NCBI RefSeq assembly: GCF_000165835.1
Contig: NC_014640.1
Span: 1 to 64,000 of the forward strand
DNA from: Achromobacter xylosoxidans A8
Lineage (GTDB): Bacteria; Pseudomonadota; Gammaproteobacteria; Burkholderiales; Burkholderiaceae_B
Length of the DNA stretch: 64,000 nucleotides
Direction: 5' to 3'
Position numbers and translations under genes: made by a program. Under the pieces are notes generated by a model. That model made no database searches, was not told the DNA's origin, and was given only the letters and a program-made list of their open reading frames with translations. Of the stretch, positions 19,510-27,442 are shown in pieces (position 1 is the stretch's first letter; each line of letters starts with the position of its first letter).

Positions 19510-19980
19510 ATGAGTACGCTCTTTCAATGGGAACGGCGGCTGGCCGATATGGCCCGCCCGCTGTTCGGTGCGTCGATGGTCCGGTTCCTGGCCTATCTGG
19601 GCCTGTGTGCCGCCTACCTGCAGGGCGGGCTGGTGAAGCTGTTCGACTTTCCCGGTGCGGTGCGCGAGATGGCGCATTTCGGGCTGTCGCCCGAGCCCTT
19701 GTTCGCGGCGCTGGTGATTGCGCTGGAACTGGTCGCTTCCCTCATGATCCTGACGGGCCGGCTGCGATGGCTGGGCGCGCTGGCGCTGGCAGCCTTCACG
19801 CTGGTGGCGACCGGGATCGCGTTGCGCTTCTGGGAGATGCCGCTGGGACAGGAACGCTTCATGGCGGCCAACTCGTTCTTCGAGCACTTGGGGTTGGCGG
19901 GCGGGTTGCTGCTGGTGGCGTGGTTGGATCTCAGGGAGACCAAGTTTGGCGGGGCGACGTCCTGGGGGCAGGCAACATAG
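19510..19980 (+). CDS. DoxX family membrane protein
   Basis: A 156-residue inner-membrane protein with about four hydrophobic helices and DoxX-type features (QGGLVKLFDF and EMAHFGLSPEPLFAAL). DoxX relatives act in thiosulfate:quinone oxidoreduction or in redox stress complexes such as DoxX-SodA-SseA. It starts 11 nt after the amidohydrolase stop and is probably co-transcribed. The longer frame from 19423 overlaps the amidohydrolase and is rejected. Confidence 0.82.
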   Translation: MSTLFQWERRLADMARPLFGASMVRFLAYLGLCAAYLQGGLVKLFDFPGAVREMAHFGLSPEPLFAALVIALELVASLMILTGRLRWLGALALAAFTLVATGIALRFWEMPLGQERFMAANSFFEHLGLAGGLLLVAWLDLRETKFGGATSWGQAT

Positions 19981-20046
19981 CCTATCTTGTCGGGCGGACC
20001 AAGGTCTGCGTAACTGGCACACCGGGGGCATGCCGCAGCCATAGGG

Positions 20047-21258
20047 CTACTTGCCGGCGTTGCGCGAACAATCCCGGTACTTGGCGCGGGCCGCGTCGGT
20101 CGCGACCCGGTCGCGGTCCTGGCGCGCGGCCAGCACTTCCGTCTGCAGCGCCTCGCGGCAGGCTTGAAGCTTCGCGTTGCGCTCGTCCTCGCGGGCCTTG
20201 CGTGCATCCAATTTCTGGCGTGCCGCGGCGTTTCTGTCTTGAATCGCCTGCGCTTCGATGGGATCCAGGGGAATCGAATTTCTTTGTGCGCGGGCGTCGC
20301 GAGCCATTTCGGGCGTGATGACCGCCTTGATTGGCGAGGCCTCGATGGCGCGCGCCTGCTTGTCGTCCGGGGGACACTGATCGACCGCATGGTCTTTCAG
20401 CCGGGCAAGGCCGCCGGGATTCATCGCAAGCAGGATGGCAATGTCCTGCGGCGGCCGGCCCTGCCAGAAATAGAAAAGTGAAGTCTCTTCCTTGCGGCCC
20501 GCGTACATGCAGCGCAGGATATGATTTTCAGGCTTGCCCACCCGATGATCGAATCCCCGCATCATCGGCGTTTCGCCAAAAAACAGGCGCGCGGGTATCA
20601 CGCTGCCGGGCTCGATCAGTTTGCGGGCCGCGCCGCTGCGCTGAGCTTCCCAGTCGTCGTACTCAGCCTGATCCCGCAGGCGCCGGTAGGTTTCGTACTC
20701 TTTCAGGCTGCCGCTGCTGGCCAGGGCGGCAGCGGCCTTGATCGGATCCGGGGTCATTCCTAGCCCGGCCCCGACGCTGAAGCCCACGGCGGAAGTCCAG
20801 CTGTTGAAGGCCTGTCTGGCGCTGGGCGGAATGCCGCCGTCGAGCGGGCGGCCATTGTTTCCGAGCGCCATGAGACTGGCCAAGCGCTGGGCCTGGTCCC
20901 CGCCGGCACTGATGCGCGGCCACGCAATCATCAGGTCCTTCTGGAACAGCAACTCGCCGAACTTGTCGCCGGCCGCGGCGCGATCCGCGGGAGCGGCGGC
21001 GAAGTATGCGCGCCGCGCTTCCCCGACCCGCGCCTCGAACTGCGCCATCTGCTGGCGCAGTTCGGCGTAGCCTTCGACGGCACGCTGGACATTCAGGGCC
21101 AAATAGTCGCGGGCTGAGGGCTGGCCGATCCAGATGACATCCTGTCCGAAAGCGCTGGCGGCCGCCAGCATGCCAATCAGGATCAGGAGCCAGCGCGGCC
21201 GGCGCCAGACCCTCGGATCCGCTTTCCTGCAGACATATGCAGGTTCAGGATGGTGCAT
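20047..21258 (-). CDS. Hypothetical secreted or membrane-anchored protein
   Basis: A 403-residue protein I do not recognise. A basic N-terminus followed by a hydrophobic segment (about residues 23-38, WLLILIGMLAAASAFG) indicates a signal peptide or anchor. The middle is Ala/Gly-rich with Cys residues in NHILRCMYAG and VDQCPPDDK, and the last 90 residues are highly charged and probably a coiled coil (from about 330), ending in CREALQ and RDCSRNAGK. GGAGAG lies 7 nt before ATG 21258; a TTG two codons upstream is less likely. It converges on doxX. Confidence 0.65.
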   Translation of the reverse strand: MHHPEPAYVCRKADPRVWRRPRWLLILIGMLAAASAFGQDVIWIGQPSARDYLALNVQRAVEGYAELRQQMAQFEARVGEARRAYFAAAPADRAAAGDKFGELLFQKDLMIAWPRISAGGDQAQRLASLMALGNNGRPLDGGIPPSARQAFNSWTSAVGFSVGAGLGMTPDPIKAAAALASSGSLKEYETYRRLRDQAEYDDWEAQRSGAARKLIEPGSVIPARLFFGETPMMRGFDHRVGKPENHILRCMYAGRKEETSLFYFWQGRPPQDIAILLAMNPGGLARLKDHAVDQCPPDDKQARAIEASPIKAVITPEMARDARAQRNSIPLDPIEAQAIQDRNAAARQKLDARKAREDERNAKLQACREALQTEVLAARQDRDRVATDAARAKYRDCSRNAGK

Positions 21259-21607
21259 GGGCAAGCTCTCCGGATGTAGTCCGGCGCAGGGTGTCCGGAT
21301 AGCAGATGCAGCCTTTCTTGGCGGTGGAGTGCGAAGAACTATAGGTGAACGGCCTGGTGGCGTCTGTCCTCTCTTTGGATGGCATGGCGGTCCGCAGGCC
21401 GTGCATATGGCCAGATCCGAACCCGATGGCTGACAGCGCGAAGTTCACCGCATCCGGCGAAAGCGCTAGGGAAAATACCCATATCCGCTATCTCCTCGTT
21501 GCCGGAAAATCGCAAAAATTGTTCAACAATCCTGGCGCGAAAATACCTCGGGGTATAGGGCAGACCCAATCTGGCCGCGGCTTTCAGGGCGTTCCATAGG
21601 GGAAAGC
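21259..21607. promoter_or_regulatory. 349-bp intergenic region with ABC-cluster promoter
   Basis: It separates the divergent hypothetical gene and the binding-protein gene. The only clear signal is the palindromic operator at 21517-21537. A GAAAAT hexamer (21505-21510) sits just before it where a -10 box would be if the layout matched the 27.4-kb copy. AGGGGAAA directly precedes ATG 21608. An 84-codon open frame here shows no gene-like features. Confidence 0.45.
21517..21537 (+). promoter_or_regulatory. Operator copy 1: perfect palindrome shared with 27379-27399
   Basis: The core ATTGTT-C-AACAAT (21518-21530) is a perfect 6-bp inverted repeat, followed by CCTGGCG. The same 21 bp, without mismatch and in the same orientation to transcription, stand upstream of the DUF1989 gene. 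Most likely bound by the GntR regulator encoded at 25773-26510, inside the interval the two copies bracket. Confidence 0.75.
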
Positions 21608-22459
21608 ATGTTCACTCAGATTCTGGTGGCGTCGCGTCTCGGCGTCGCTCACGCACTGGGCGCGTTCATGTTGTGCACGGCAGCTCCCATGGCGTTTGGC
21701 GCCGCCACCATCAAGGCGGACAGCCTCACGGTCGGGTCCGACCTCACCTACCCGCCCTATGCCTACATGGATGGTGGCAAGCCCGCCGGATTCGACGCGG
21801 ATTTTTCCCGGCTGCTGGCCTCCAAGCTGTCGCTCGCGCCGGTGTTCGTCGACACGCGCTTTCCCGACCTGATCCTGGGCATGCGGGCGCGCCGCTTCGA
21901 TACCGTCGCGTCGGCCCTTTATGTCACGCCCGAGCGCACCAAGCTGATCGATTTCATCCCGTACCTGAAGACGGGTGCTTCGCTGCTGGTGCTGGCTTCC
22001 AGCCAGTACGCACCCACGGGGCCGGAGGCGCTGTGCGGCAAGCGGGTGGCGTCGATCAAGGGGGCATCATGGACGCCCAAGCTGCAGAAGGTCTCGCGCG
22101 AGACTTGCCAGCCCAAGGGCCAGGGCGAGATCAAGGTGCTGGAGTTTCCGACCTCTCCCGAGGCGATGATGGCGCTGCGCTCGCAGGCGGCGGACGCGAT
22201 GATCGAGGATGCGGCGGTGGTGCACGGCATGCTGGCGCAGTCCAAGGACAGCTTGAAAGTGACCTCCACCTCTCTGCTCTATCCGATCGTGATCGGGCTG
22301 GGGATCAACAAGGAATCGAAAGAACTGCAGAGCGCGCTGAACGGTGCGCTGCAGCGGGCCCGCGATAGCGGCGAGTACCAGGCGCTGCTGGCCCGCTACG
22401 GGTTGGAGGAGCCGTCCGCCGCCGAAGTCCAGGCCGCTCTGGCAGGCCCGGCGCGATAA
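21608..22459 (+). CDS. Polar amino acid-type ABC transporter substrate-binding protein
   Basis: A 283-residue periplasmic binding protein of extracellular solute-binding family 3. The signal peptide covers about 1-31 (ending near FGAATIKA), then TVGSDLTYPPYAYMDGGKPAGFD, RFDTVASALYVTPERTKLIDF and the second lobe follow. It is only distantly like the two GltI-like proteins elsewhere in the window. It feeds the fused permease/ATPase starting 22 nt downstream. Substrate unknown; the cluster suggests a cyclic amide, amidine or diaminobutyrate-type compound. Confidence 0.87.
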   Translation: MFTQILVASRLGVAHALGAFMLCTAAPMAFGAATIKADSLTVGSDLTYPPYAYMDGGKPAGFDADFSRLLASKLSLAPVFVDTRFPDLILGMRARRFDTVASALYVTPERTKLIDFIPYLKTGASLLVLASSQYAPTGPEALCGKRVASIKGASWTPKLQKVSRETCQPKGQGEIKVLEFPTSPEAMMALRSQAADAMIEDAAVVHGMLAQSKDSLKVTSTSLLYPIVIGLGINKESKELQSALNGALQRARDSGEYQALLARYGLEEPSAAEVQAALAGPAR

Positions 22460-22481
22460 GGCCGCGAGGGAAGCCGCAACC

Positions 22482-23990
22482 ATGCATTTCGATTGGGATT
22501 ACGCCGTCAGCCTGCTTTGGGACACCGACTTCTGGAAAGCGTGTTGGGTGGTGGTGAAGCTAAGCACGGCAACGTGGGTGATAGGCGTGGCGGCGGGTTT
22601 CCTGCTGGCGCTGGGCAAGCAGGCGAAGAACCCCTTCGTCAGCCGCCTGGCGGGTCTGTACATCTGGTTCTTCCGCAGCTTGCCTCTGTTGGTGCTGCTG
22701 GTGTTCATCTACAACCTGCCGCAGGTGTTCCCCGCGGCGGGCGCGCTGTTGTCGGACCCGTTCTACGCCGGCCTGACCGCCCTGGTCGTAAGCGAAACGG
22801 CCTTTATCGCCGAGATCCATCGCGGCGGCATCCTGGGCGTGCCGCGCGGTCAGATCGAGGCCGGACGGGCGCTGGGCATACGCTATGCCGGCATCCAACG
22901 CATGATCGTGATTCCGCAGGCATTGCGGATCGCGCTGCCCGCCCTGAGCAACGAGTTCATCACGATCGCCAAGCTGACCTCGCTGGTGTCGGTGATCTCG
23001 CTGGCCGAGATCCTGCTGGTCGGACAACGCCTGTACACGCAGAACTTCCTGGTGTTCGAGACCATGTTGGCGGTAGCGCTGTACTACGTGCTGATCGTCA
23101 CACTGTTCGACAAGCTGCTGGGCTGGCTGGAGTCGCATATGAACATCCTGCGGCGCGCGCCCAAGCCCCTGGCCCTGGACGAATCGGCGCGGCGCGAGAT
23201 CCAGGAAGGACAGTCCGGACCGGCGCTGACCGCCGCCGGCGACGCGCCCGCGCTGGAAGTGCGGCAGGCCCGCAAGCGCTTCGGCGACCATGAAGTGCTC
23301 AAGGGCATAGACCTGACGGTCAAGGCCGGGGAAGTCATCAGCATCATCGGTCCGTCCGGTTCGGGCAAGACCTCATTGATACGCACGTTGAACGGCCTGG
23401 AGACGCTGGACGGCGGCGAGGTGCTGTTGCATGGCAAACCCTTCCTGGGATCGCCGGGGACCGGCGCGCAGGCGGGACCTGGCGACCGCATCCTTGATAT
23501 CGGCATGGTGTTCCAGAGCTTCAACCTGTTTCCGCACAAGACCGTGCTGCAAAACGTGATGCTGGCCCCGGAGTACCACGGTCGCGGCAGCGCCGGCGTA
23601 TTGCGCCGCGAAGCCCTGGTCCTGCTCAACAAAGTGGGCATGCTGGATCACGCGCACAAGTATCCGCATCAACTGTCCGGCGGTCAGCAGCAACGCGTGG
23701 CGATCGCCCGCGCGCTGGCCATGCGCCCTTCCATCATGCTGTTCGACGAGCCGACGTCGGCGCTGGATCCGGAACTGGTGGCCGAAGTGCTCAAAGTCGT
23801 GGAAACGCTGGCGCGCGAAGGCATGACGATGTTGATCGTGACACACGAGATGGGGTTCGCATTCAAGGTGTCTGATCGCGTGGTGTTCATGGAGACCGGC
23901 CGCGTCCTGCTGGATGCGCCGCCGGCCGATGTGCTGGCCAGCGAGGACCCGCGCGTCAAGGATTTCCTGAGCCATGTCCATGTCTCCTGA
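22482..23990 (+). CDS. Fused amino acid ABC permease / ATP-binding protein
   Basis: One 502-residue chain joins a HisMQ-type permease (about 1-225, EAA region VPRGQIEAGRALGIRYAG) to a complete ATPase (about 255-502). Walker A GPSGSGKTS lies near 290, LSGGQQQR near 397, then [14 protein letters not shown] and VTHEMGFA. Two such chains would form the full importer as a homodimer, so no separate ATPase gene is needed. The linker around 215-255 is charged and Ala/Pro-rich. The real start is ATG 22482; the longer frame overlaps the binding-protein gene. Its end overlaps the amidase start by 17 nt. Confidence 0.9.
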   Translation: MHFDWDYAVSLLWDTDFWKACWVVVKLSTATWVIGVAAGFLLALGKQAKNPFVSRLAGLYIWFFRSLPLLVLLVFIYNLPQVFPAAGALLSDPFYAGLTALVVSETAFIAEIHRGGILGVPRGQIEAGRALGIRYAGIQRMIVIPQALRIALPALSNEFITIAKLTSLVSVISLAEILLVGQRLYTQNFLVFETMLAVALYYVLIVTLFDKLLGWLESHMNILRRAPKPLALDESARREIQEGQSGPALTAAGDAPALEVRQARKRFGDHEVLKGIDLTVKAGEVISIIGPSGSGKTSLIRTLNGLETLDGGEVLLHGKPFLGSPGTGAQAGPGDRILDIGMVFQSFNLFPHKTVLQNVMLAPEYHGRGSAGVLRREALVLLNKVGMLDHAHKYPHQLSGGQQQRVAIARALAMRPSIMLFDEPTSALDPELVAEVLKVVETLAREGMTMLIVTHEMGFAFKVSDRVVFMETGRVLLDAPPADVLASEDPRVKDFLSHVHVS

Positions 23991-25323
23991 GCGTTGCGAC
24001 ATATCCCTGCGCGCGGTGTCGACCTGCCTGGAGCGGGCGTCGGCGGACCCTGTTAGCGCGGCTCTCGCTCTGGTGGCGCGCCGCGACGAGGACGCGCTGG
24101 CCGAGGCACGGGCGCGGGATGCCTTGCGCGCAATAGCGCCGGATGACGAGCCGCTGGCCGGCATGGTATTGGGCGTGAAGGCTTGCTTCGACGTGCGCGG
24201 CTGGACGACGCACGCGGGTTCGCAGGTGCTGGCCGACGCGCCCGCCGCCAGGCGGGACGCTGCGTTGGTCCAAGCGCTGCGGCGCGCCGGCGCAGTGCTG
24301 CTGGCGCAGAACAATATGACCGAGTTTGCCTACGGCGCGCTGGGGCTGAATGCACGCTTCGGCACGCCGCTATCGCCGCTGATGGCCGACGTGCCTCGTG
24401 TCGCGGGCGGCTCCAGCAGCGGCGGCGCGGTGGCGGTGGCACAGGGCATGGTGAGCCTGGCTCTGGCCTCGGATACGAGCGGATCGGCCAGGATTCCGGC
24501 CGCGTTCTGCGGCGTCGCCGGATTCAAGCCGTCTCGCGGCCGCTATGAGGACGCGGGCATGATGTATCTGTCGCCCACCTTCGATGTGCCCGGCATCATC
24601 GCCGCGGACGCCGCGCAGTGCCTGCTTGTGGATAAGGTGCTGGCGCCCTGGGATGCGGCCATGCCGGCGCCGGGCGTTCAAGGCGCGACGCCGCTGGCGA
24701 GCAAGGTGTTCGTGGTGCCGGACCACGTGGAGGATCTGTTGGAACCCGAAGTCAGGCGCGCCTTCGCCGCATGGCTGGAATGCCTGATGGATGCGGGCGC
24801 CGCGCTGCGCCGCGAATCCATGCCTTGCCTGGCGCTGGCCGGCAAGGTAGCGCGTGACGGCGGCATCATCGCGGCTGACGCGTATGCCCTGCATGCGTCC
24901 TGCTTGGCGGCGGACGCAGCCCGCTACGATCCCCGCGTGGGGCCGCGCATGCTATTGGGAGCGCAGGTGCCGGCGCATGCCTATATCGCGGCACAACGCC
25001 GGCTGGCCGACTTGCGGCGGGAGTACGACCGCGCCATCGCGGGCGCGGATGCGGTACTGACGCCGACAGTGCCCATGCTGCCTCCGCCGGTCGCGCAGCT
25101 GGACGACGACGACAGCTATCTGCGCGAGAACGGCCGGGCATTCAGCCTGACGGAATTCGCCAATCGCCTGGACCTGCCCAGCATTTCCATACCGGGCCAT
25201 CGGGCCGCGAAACAAGCGGTGGGGCTGATGGCGACCGGCTTGCGCGGCGGTGACCGAGCCTTGCTGCTGGCCGCCGCGCAGATCGAAGATGCGCTCGGAT
25301 CGGCCTCGCGCCGCCAGCATTGA
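23974..25323 (+). CDS. Amidase signature family hydrolase
   Basis: A 449-residue cytosolic amidase with the Ser-Ser-Lys triad visible: Lys69 in GVKACFDVRGW, serines 147-149 in GGSSSGGAVA, and the nucleophile Ser171 in DTSGSARIPAAF (the usual DTGGS reads DTSGS). Members hydrolyse carboxamides, ureido or acyl-amide bonds. The start overlaps the transporter gene by 17 nt (a second ATG lies at 23980), so it is translated with the importer and probably acts first on the imported compound. Confidence 0.87.
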   Translation: MSMSPERCDISLRAVSTCLERASADPVSAALALVARRDEDALAEARARDALRAIAPDDEPLAGMVLGVKACFDVRGWTTHAGSQVLADAPAARRDAALVQALRRAGAVLLAQNNMTEFAYGALGLNARFGTPLSPLMADVPRVAGGSSSGGAVAVAQGMVSLALASDTSGSARIPAAFCGVAGFKPSRGRYEDAGMMYLSPTFDVPGIIAADAAQCLLVDKVLAPWDAAMPAPGVQGATPLASKVFVVPDHVEDLLEPEVRRAFAAWLECLMDAGAALRRESMPCLALAGKVARDGGIIAADAYALHASCLAADAARYDPRVGPRMLLGAQVPAHAYIAAQRRLADLRREYDRAIAGADAVLTPTVPMLPPPVAQLDDDDSYLRENGRAFSLTEFANRLDLPSISIPGHRAAKQAVGLMATGLRGGDRALLLAAAQIEDALGSASRRQH

Positions 25324-25352
25324 TTTTTTCCACCCATTCGCGGATCTCATCC

Positions 25353-25754
25353 ATGATAGTTATCCACAGCGACGACCTGACCGACACTGAACGCCACGCC
25401 CGGGGACCGGGCTGGGAGAGCAAGCGCATCATCATCAAGCGTGACGGCATCGGGTATTCGGTGCACGAAACCCGAGTTTTCGAAGGCGCCGAGCTGCACC
25501 TGCATTACAAGCATCACTACGAGGCGAACTACTGCATGGAAGGCGAAGGCGAGGTGTTGGACGTCGCCACGGGCGCGACGCACGCCATACGGCCCGGCAC
25601 CCTCTACGCGCTGGACAAGAACGACCAGCATGTACTGCGGGCCGTGAAGGGAGACCTGCGCCTGGTCTGCGTCTTCAATCCGCCTTTGAGCGGGCAGGAG
25701 ACACACCGTGCGGACGGCAGCTATGCCGAACCTGAAGCGCAGGCGCGCGCATAG
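25353..25754 (+). CDS. Solitary ectoine synthase homologue (EctC-like cupin)
   Basis: A 133-residue cupin closely resembling L-ectoine synthase across its length: the N-terminal MIV start, VHETRVFEGAELHLHYKHH, NYCMEGEGEV, the IRPGTLYALDKNDQHVLRA segment and CVFNPPLSGQETHRADGSYA are recognisable. EctC closes N-gamma-acetyl-diaminobutyrate to the cyclic amidine ectoine. No ectA, ectB or ectD lies nearby, so biosynthesis is not supported; orphan EctC proteins are known in non-producers. Placed after an amidase and an importer, it may work on a cyclic amidine in catabolism. A perfect DnaA-box sequence (25360-25368) lies within its first codons. Confidence 0.85.
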   Translation: MIVIHSDDLTDTERHARGPGWESKRIIIKRDGIGYSVHETRVFEGAELHLHYKHHYEANYCMEGEGEVLDVATGATHAIRPGTLYALDKNDQHVLRAVKGDLRLVCVFNPPLSGQETHRADGSYAEPEAQARA

Positions 25755-25772
25755 ACGGCGCGCCCAGCAGCC

Positions 25773-26510
25773 CTATTTGGCCTGCTGCTTAAGGCGGGTC
25801 AGCACGGCCATCAGCGTGCGTTCGGAATCGTCGAGATAGTCTGTGAGGGCTTGTGCGGCCAGGTCGCGCCGGCCCTGCACCAGCAGGCCGTGGATGCGGC
25901 GCTCGCGCTCGATCCAATCGGGTGTCTGGATCAGGCTTTCGTCGACCTCGGACGCGAACACCAGGCGCAGCTGCGCACAGAGCGTAAGAAAGAACTCGTC
26001 CAGCAGGCGGCTGCCCAGCTGCGCGACGATATGCTGGTGCACTTGCAGGCTCAGCGTGCCGACATTGCGCCATTTCTTCTTGGACAGCGCGCGCTCCGCC
26101 GCGTCGATGGCCGCGAGCATCTTGTCCAGCAAGGCGGGCTGCAACGGCAGGCTGCCGGCGATGGCCTGCAGCTCCAGGGCACGGCGCGCCGCGTAGATCT
26201 CGCGCAGATCCTTGCGTTCCATGCGGCGGACCACGACTCCCTTGTGGCGGATGAACGTGGCCAGCCCTTCACGGCCCAGCTGATGCAGGACTTCGCGAAT
26301 CGTGTTGCGCGATGCGCCATAGTCAGCGGCCAGATCGACTTCGACCAGTTGCGTGCCGGGGGGCAGCTTGCCTTCCATGATGTCGTCGCGCAGCTGATGG
26401 CTGATGCGTTCGGCGATCGAGATTCCGCTGTCGCGTTCGGCGGGCATGATGGCATGGGCTCCTGGCAAGGCGCCGCGGCGTGGCCGGGCGCCTGTTGTTG
26501 TTATTTCCAC
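25773..26510 (-). CDS. GntR family transcriptional regulator of the EctC/amidase cluster
   Basis: A 245-residue FCD-type GntR protein. The winged helix spans about 30-95 (LRDDIMEGKLPPGTQLVEVD and YGASRNTIREVLHQLG) and the FCD domain about 105-240. The GTG at 26510 overlaps the end of the DUF1989 gene and has AAAGG just upstream; an ATG at 26447 (MPAERDSG) is an alternative with AGGAG 11 nt away. Being the only regulator inside the 21.5-27.4 kb interval, it is the likely reader of the two identical 21-bp operators and would autoregulate through the DUF1989 promoter. Confidence 0.85.
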   Translation of the reverse strand: MEITTTGARPRRGALPGAHAIMPAERDSGISIAERISHQLRDDIMEGKLPPGTQLVEVDLAADYGASRNTIREVLHQLGREGLATFIRHKGVVVRRMERKDLREIYAARRALELQAIAGSLPLQPALLDKMLAAIDAAERALSKKKWRNVGTLSLQVHQHIVAQLGSRLLDEFFLTLCAQLRLVFASEVDESLIQTPDWIERERRIHGLLVQGRRDLAAQALTDYLDDSERTLMAVLTRLKQQAK

Positions 26511-27346
26511 TCGACCTTTTCAGGGTGCAGTCCGTGGACGCCCTTATACGGTGAAACCTCGGGCGGTGTCCAGCCTTGCAGCAGGGCCGGATCCAGCGCA
26601 TAGACCTCCACGCCCAGGGGGCGGCACACGTCGATGGGATCGCGCGCATCGGGGCCCCACATCGGCACGGACAGGTCGCCGCCGGGGCAGGTGGACAAGG
26701 CGCAGAGCAGGTCCATTTCGGCGAAGAACTCCAGATAGTCGCCCGGCTTGGCTGGACATGCCTTCATGAAGTACTTGTCGTCGTCGTTCAGCCCTGTGAC
26801 CTGGAACACGTTGAGAACATCGTGGACATCGAATTCCGTCAGGCCGTGCGGCGCCACGGCGCGGGTCAGGTTGGAATGGCAATGGAAGTGGAAGTCCTCG
26901 CCGCTGAGCAGCTTGTTGACGTAGGGATCGCAGCGCGTGCCCAGTAGATCGTGCACCCGTCCGCCGTCGCTGTCCGTGCCGTAGCCGGCCAGCGTGTCAT
27001 CGGTGATCGTGACCATGGGGCGCAGGTACGGCAGCGTGGACCAGATGCGGTCGTGGGTGCTCACATGCGCCTGTTGCAGCTGGCGGGTGCGGGAGGCCCA
27101 CATGCGTTCGCGCGGATTGTGCAGGTTCCACATATTGAAGTCCGCCACTTGCGGGCCTTCCAGCGTGACGATACGGAAAACGTGGCCGGCCGGAACCTTC
27201 CAGGCGAAGCCGCTGCGGATGGGAACGACGTGCGTTTCAAGCAGCTTGCGCTGCGCCGGGTCGGCGATGAGCGTCCGGTAGAAATCCCGGTCCACATTCA
27301 ATACCGAACCCTTGCTCACCTGGTACGCCGCGGGGTAATTCGACAT
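26501..27346 (-). CDS. DUF1989 / urea carboxylase-associated family protein
   Basis: A 281-residue protein of the DUF1989 family, with RIVTLEGPQVADFNMWN, THDRIWSTLPYLRPMVT, CDPYVNKLL, FHFHCHSNL and PAKPGDYLEFFAEMDLL. Relatives are urea-carboxylase-associated proteins, some shown to be subunits of carboxyguanidine deiminase in guanidine degradation, so action on a C=N or amidine nitrogen is plausible. AGGAGG lies 6 nt before ATG 27346, which rules out the longer frame to 27397. The TATACT box and operator copy 2 lie 40-66 bp upstream. Its stop overlaps the GntR start. Confidence 0.82.
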   Translation of the reverse strand: MSNYPAAYQVSKGSVLNVDRDFYRTLIADPAQRKLLETHVVPIRSGFAWKVPAGHVFRIVTLEGPQVADFNMWNLHNPRERMWASRTRQLQQAHVSTHDRIWSTLPYLRPMVTITDDTLAGYGTDSDGGRVHDLLGTRCDPYVNKLLSGEDFHFHCHSNLTRAVAPHGLTEFDVHDVLNVFQVTGLNDDDKYFMKACPAKPGDYLEFFAEMDLLCALSTCPGGDLSVPMWGPDARDPIDVCRPLGVEVYALDPALLQGWTPPEVSPYKGVHGLHPEKVEWK

Positions 27347-27378
27347 GGCCTGCCTCCTGGAAACGCTCCTGGATCCAA

Positions 27379-27399
27379 CGCCAGGATTGTTGAACAATT
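27379..27399 (-). promoter_or_regulatory. Operator copy 2 at the DUF1989-gntR promoter
   Basis: Identical over 21 bp to 21517-21537 and in the same orientation relative to the gene. On the minus strand a TATACT -10-like box (27412-27407) ends 8 nt before the palindrome, so the site would cover the transcription start, a classic repressor position. Confidence 0.75.
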
Positions 27400-27442
27400 G
27401 TGGGGCAGTATACAGGAGAGGAAAAGGCCTGGAGCCCTATTT

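Noticed and set aside
21345..21599. An 84-codon plus-strand frame before the amino-acid binding protein
   Set aside because: It runs through the palindromic operator and promoter region and has no ribosome site or family resemblance.
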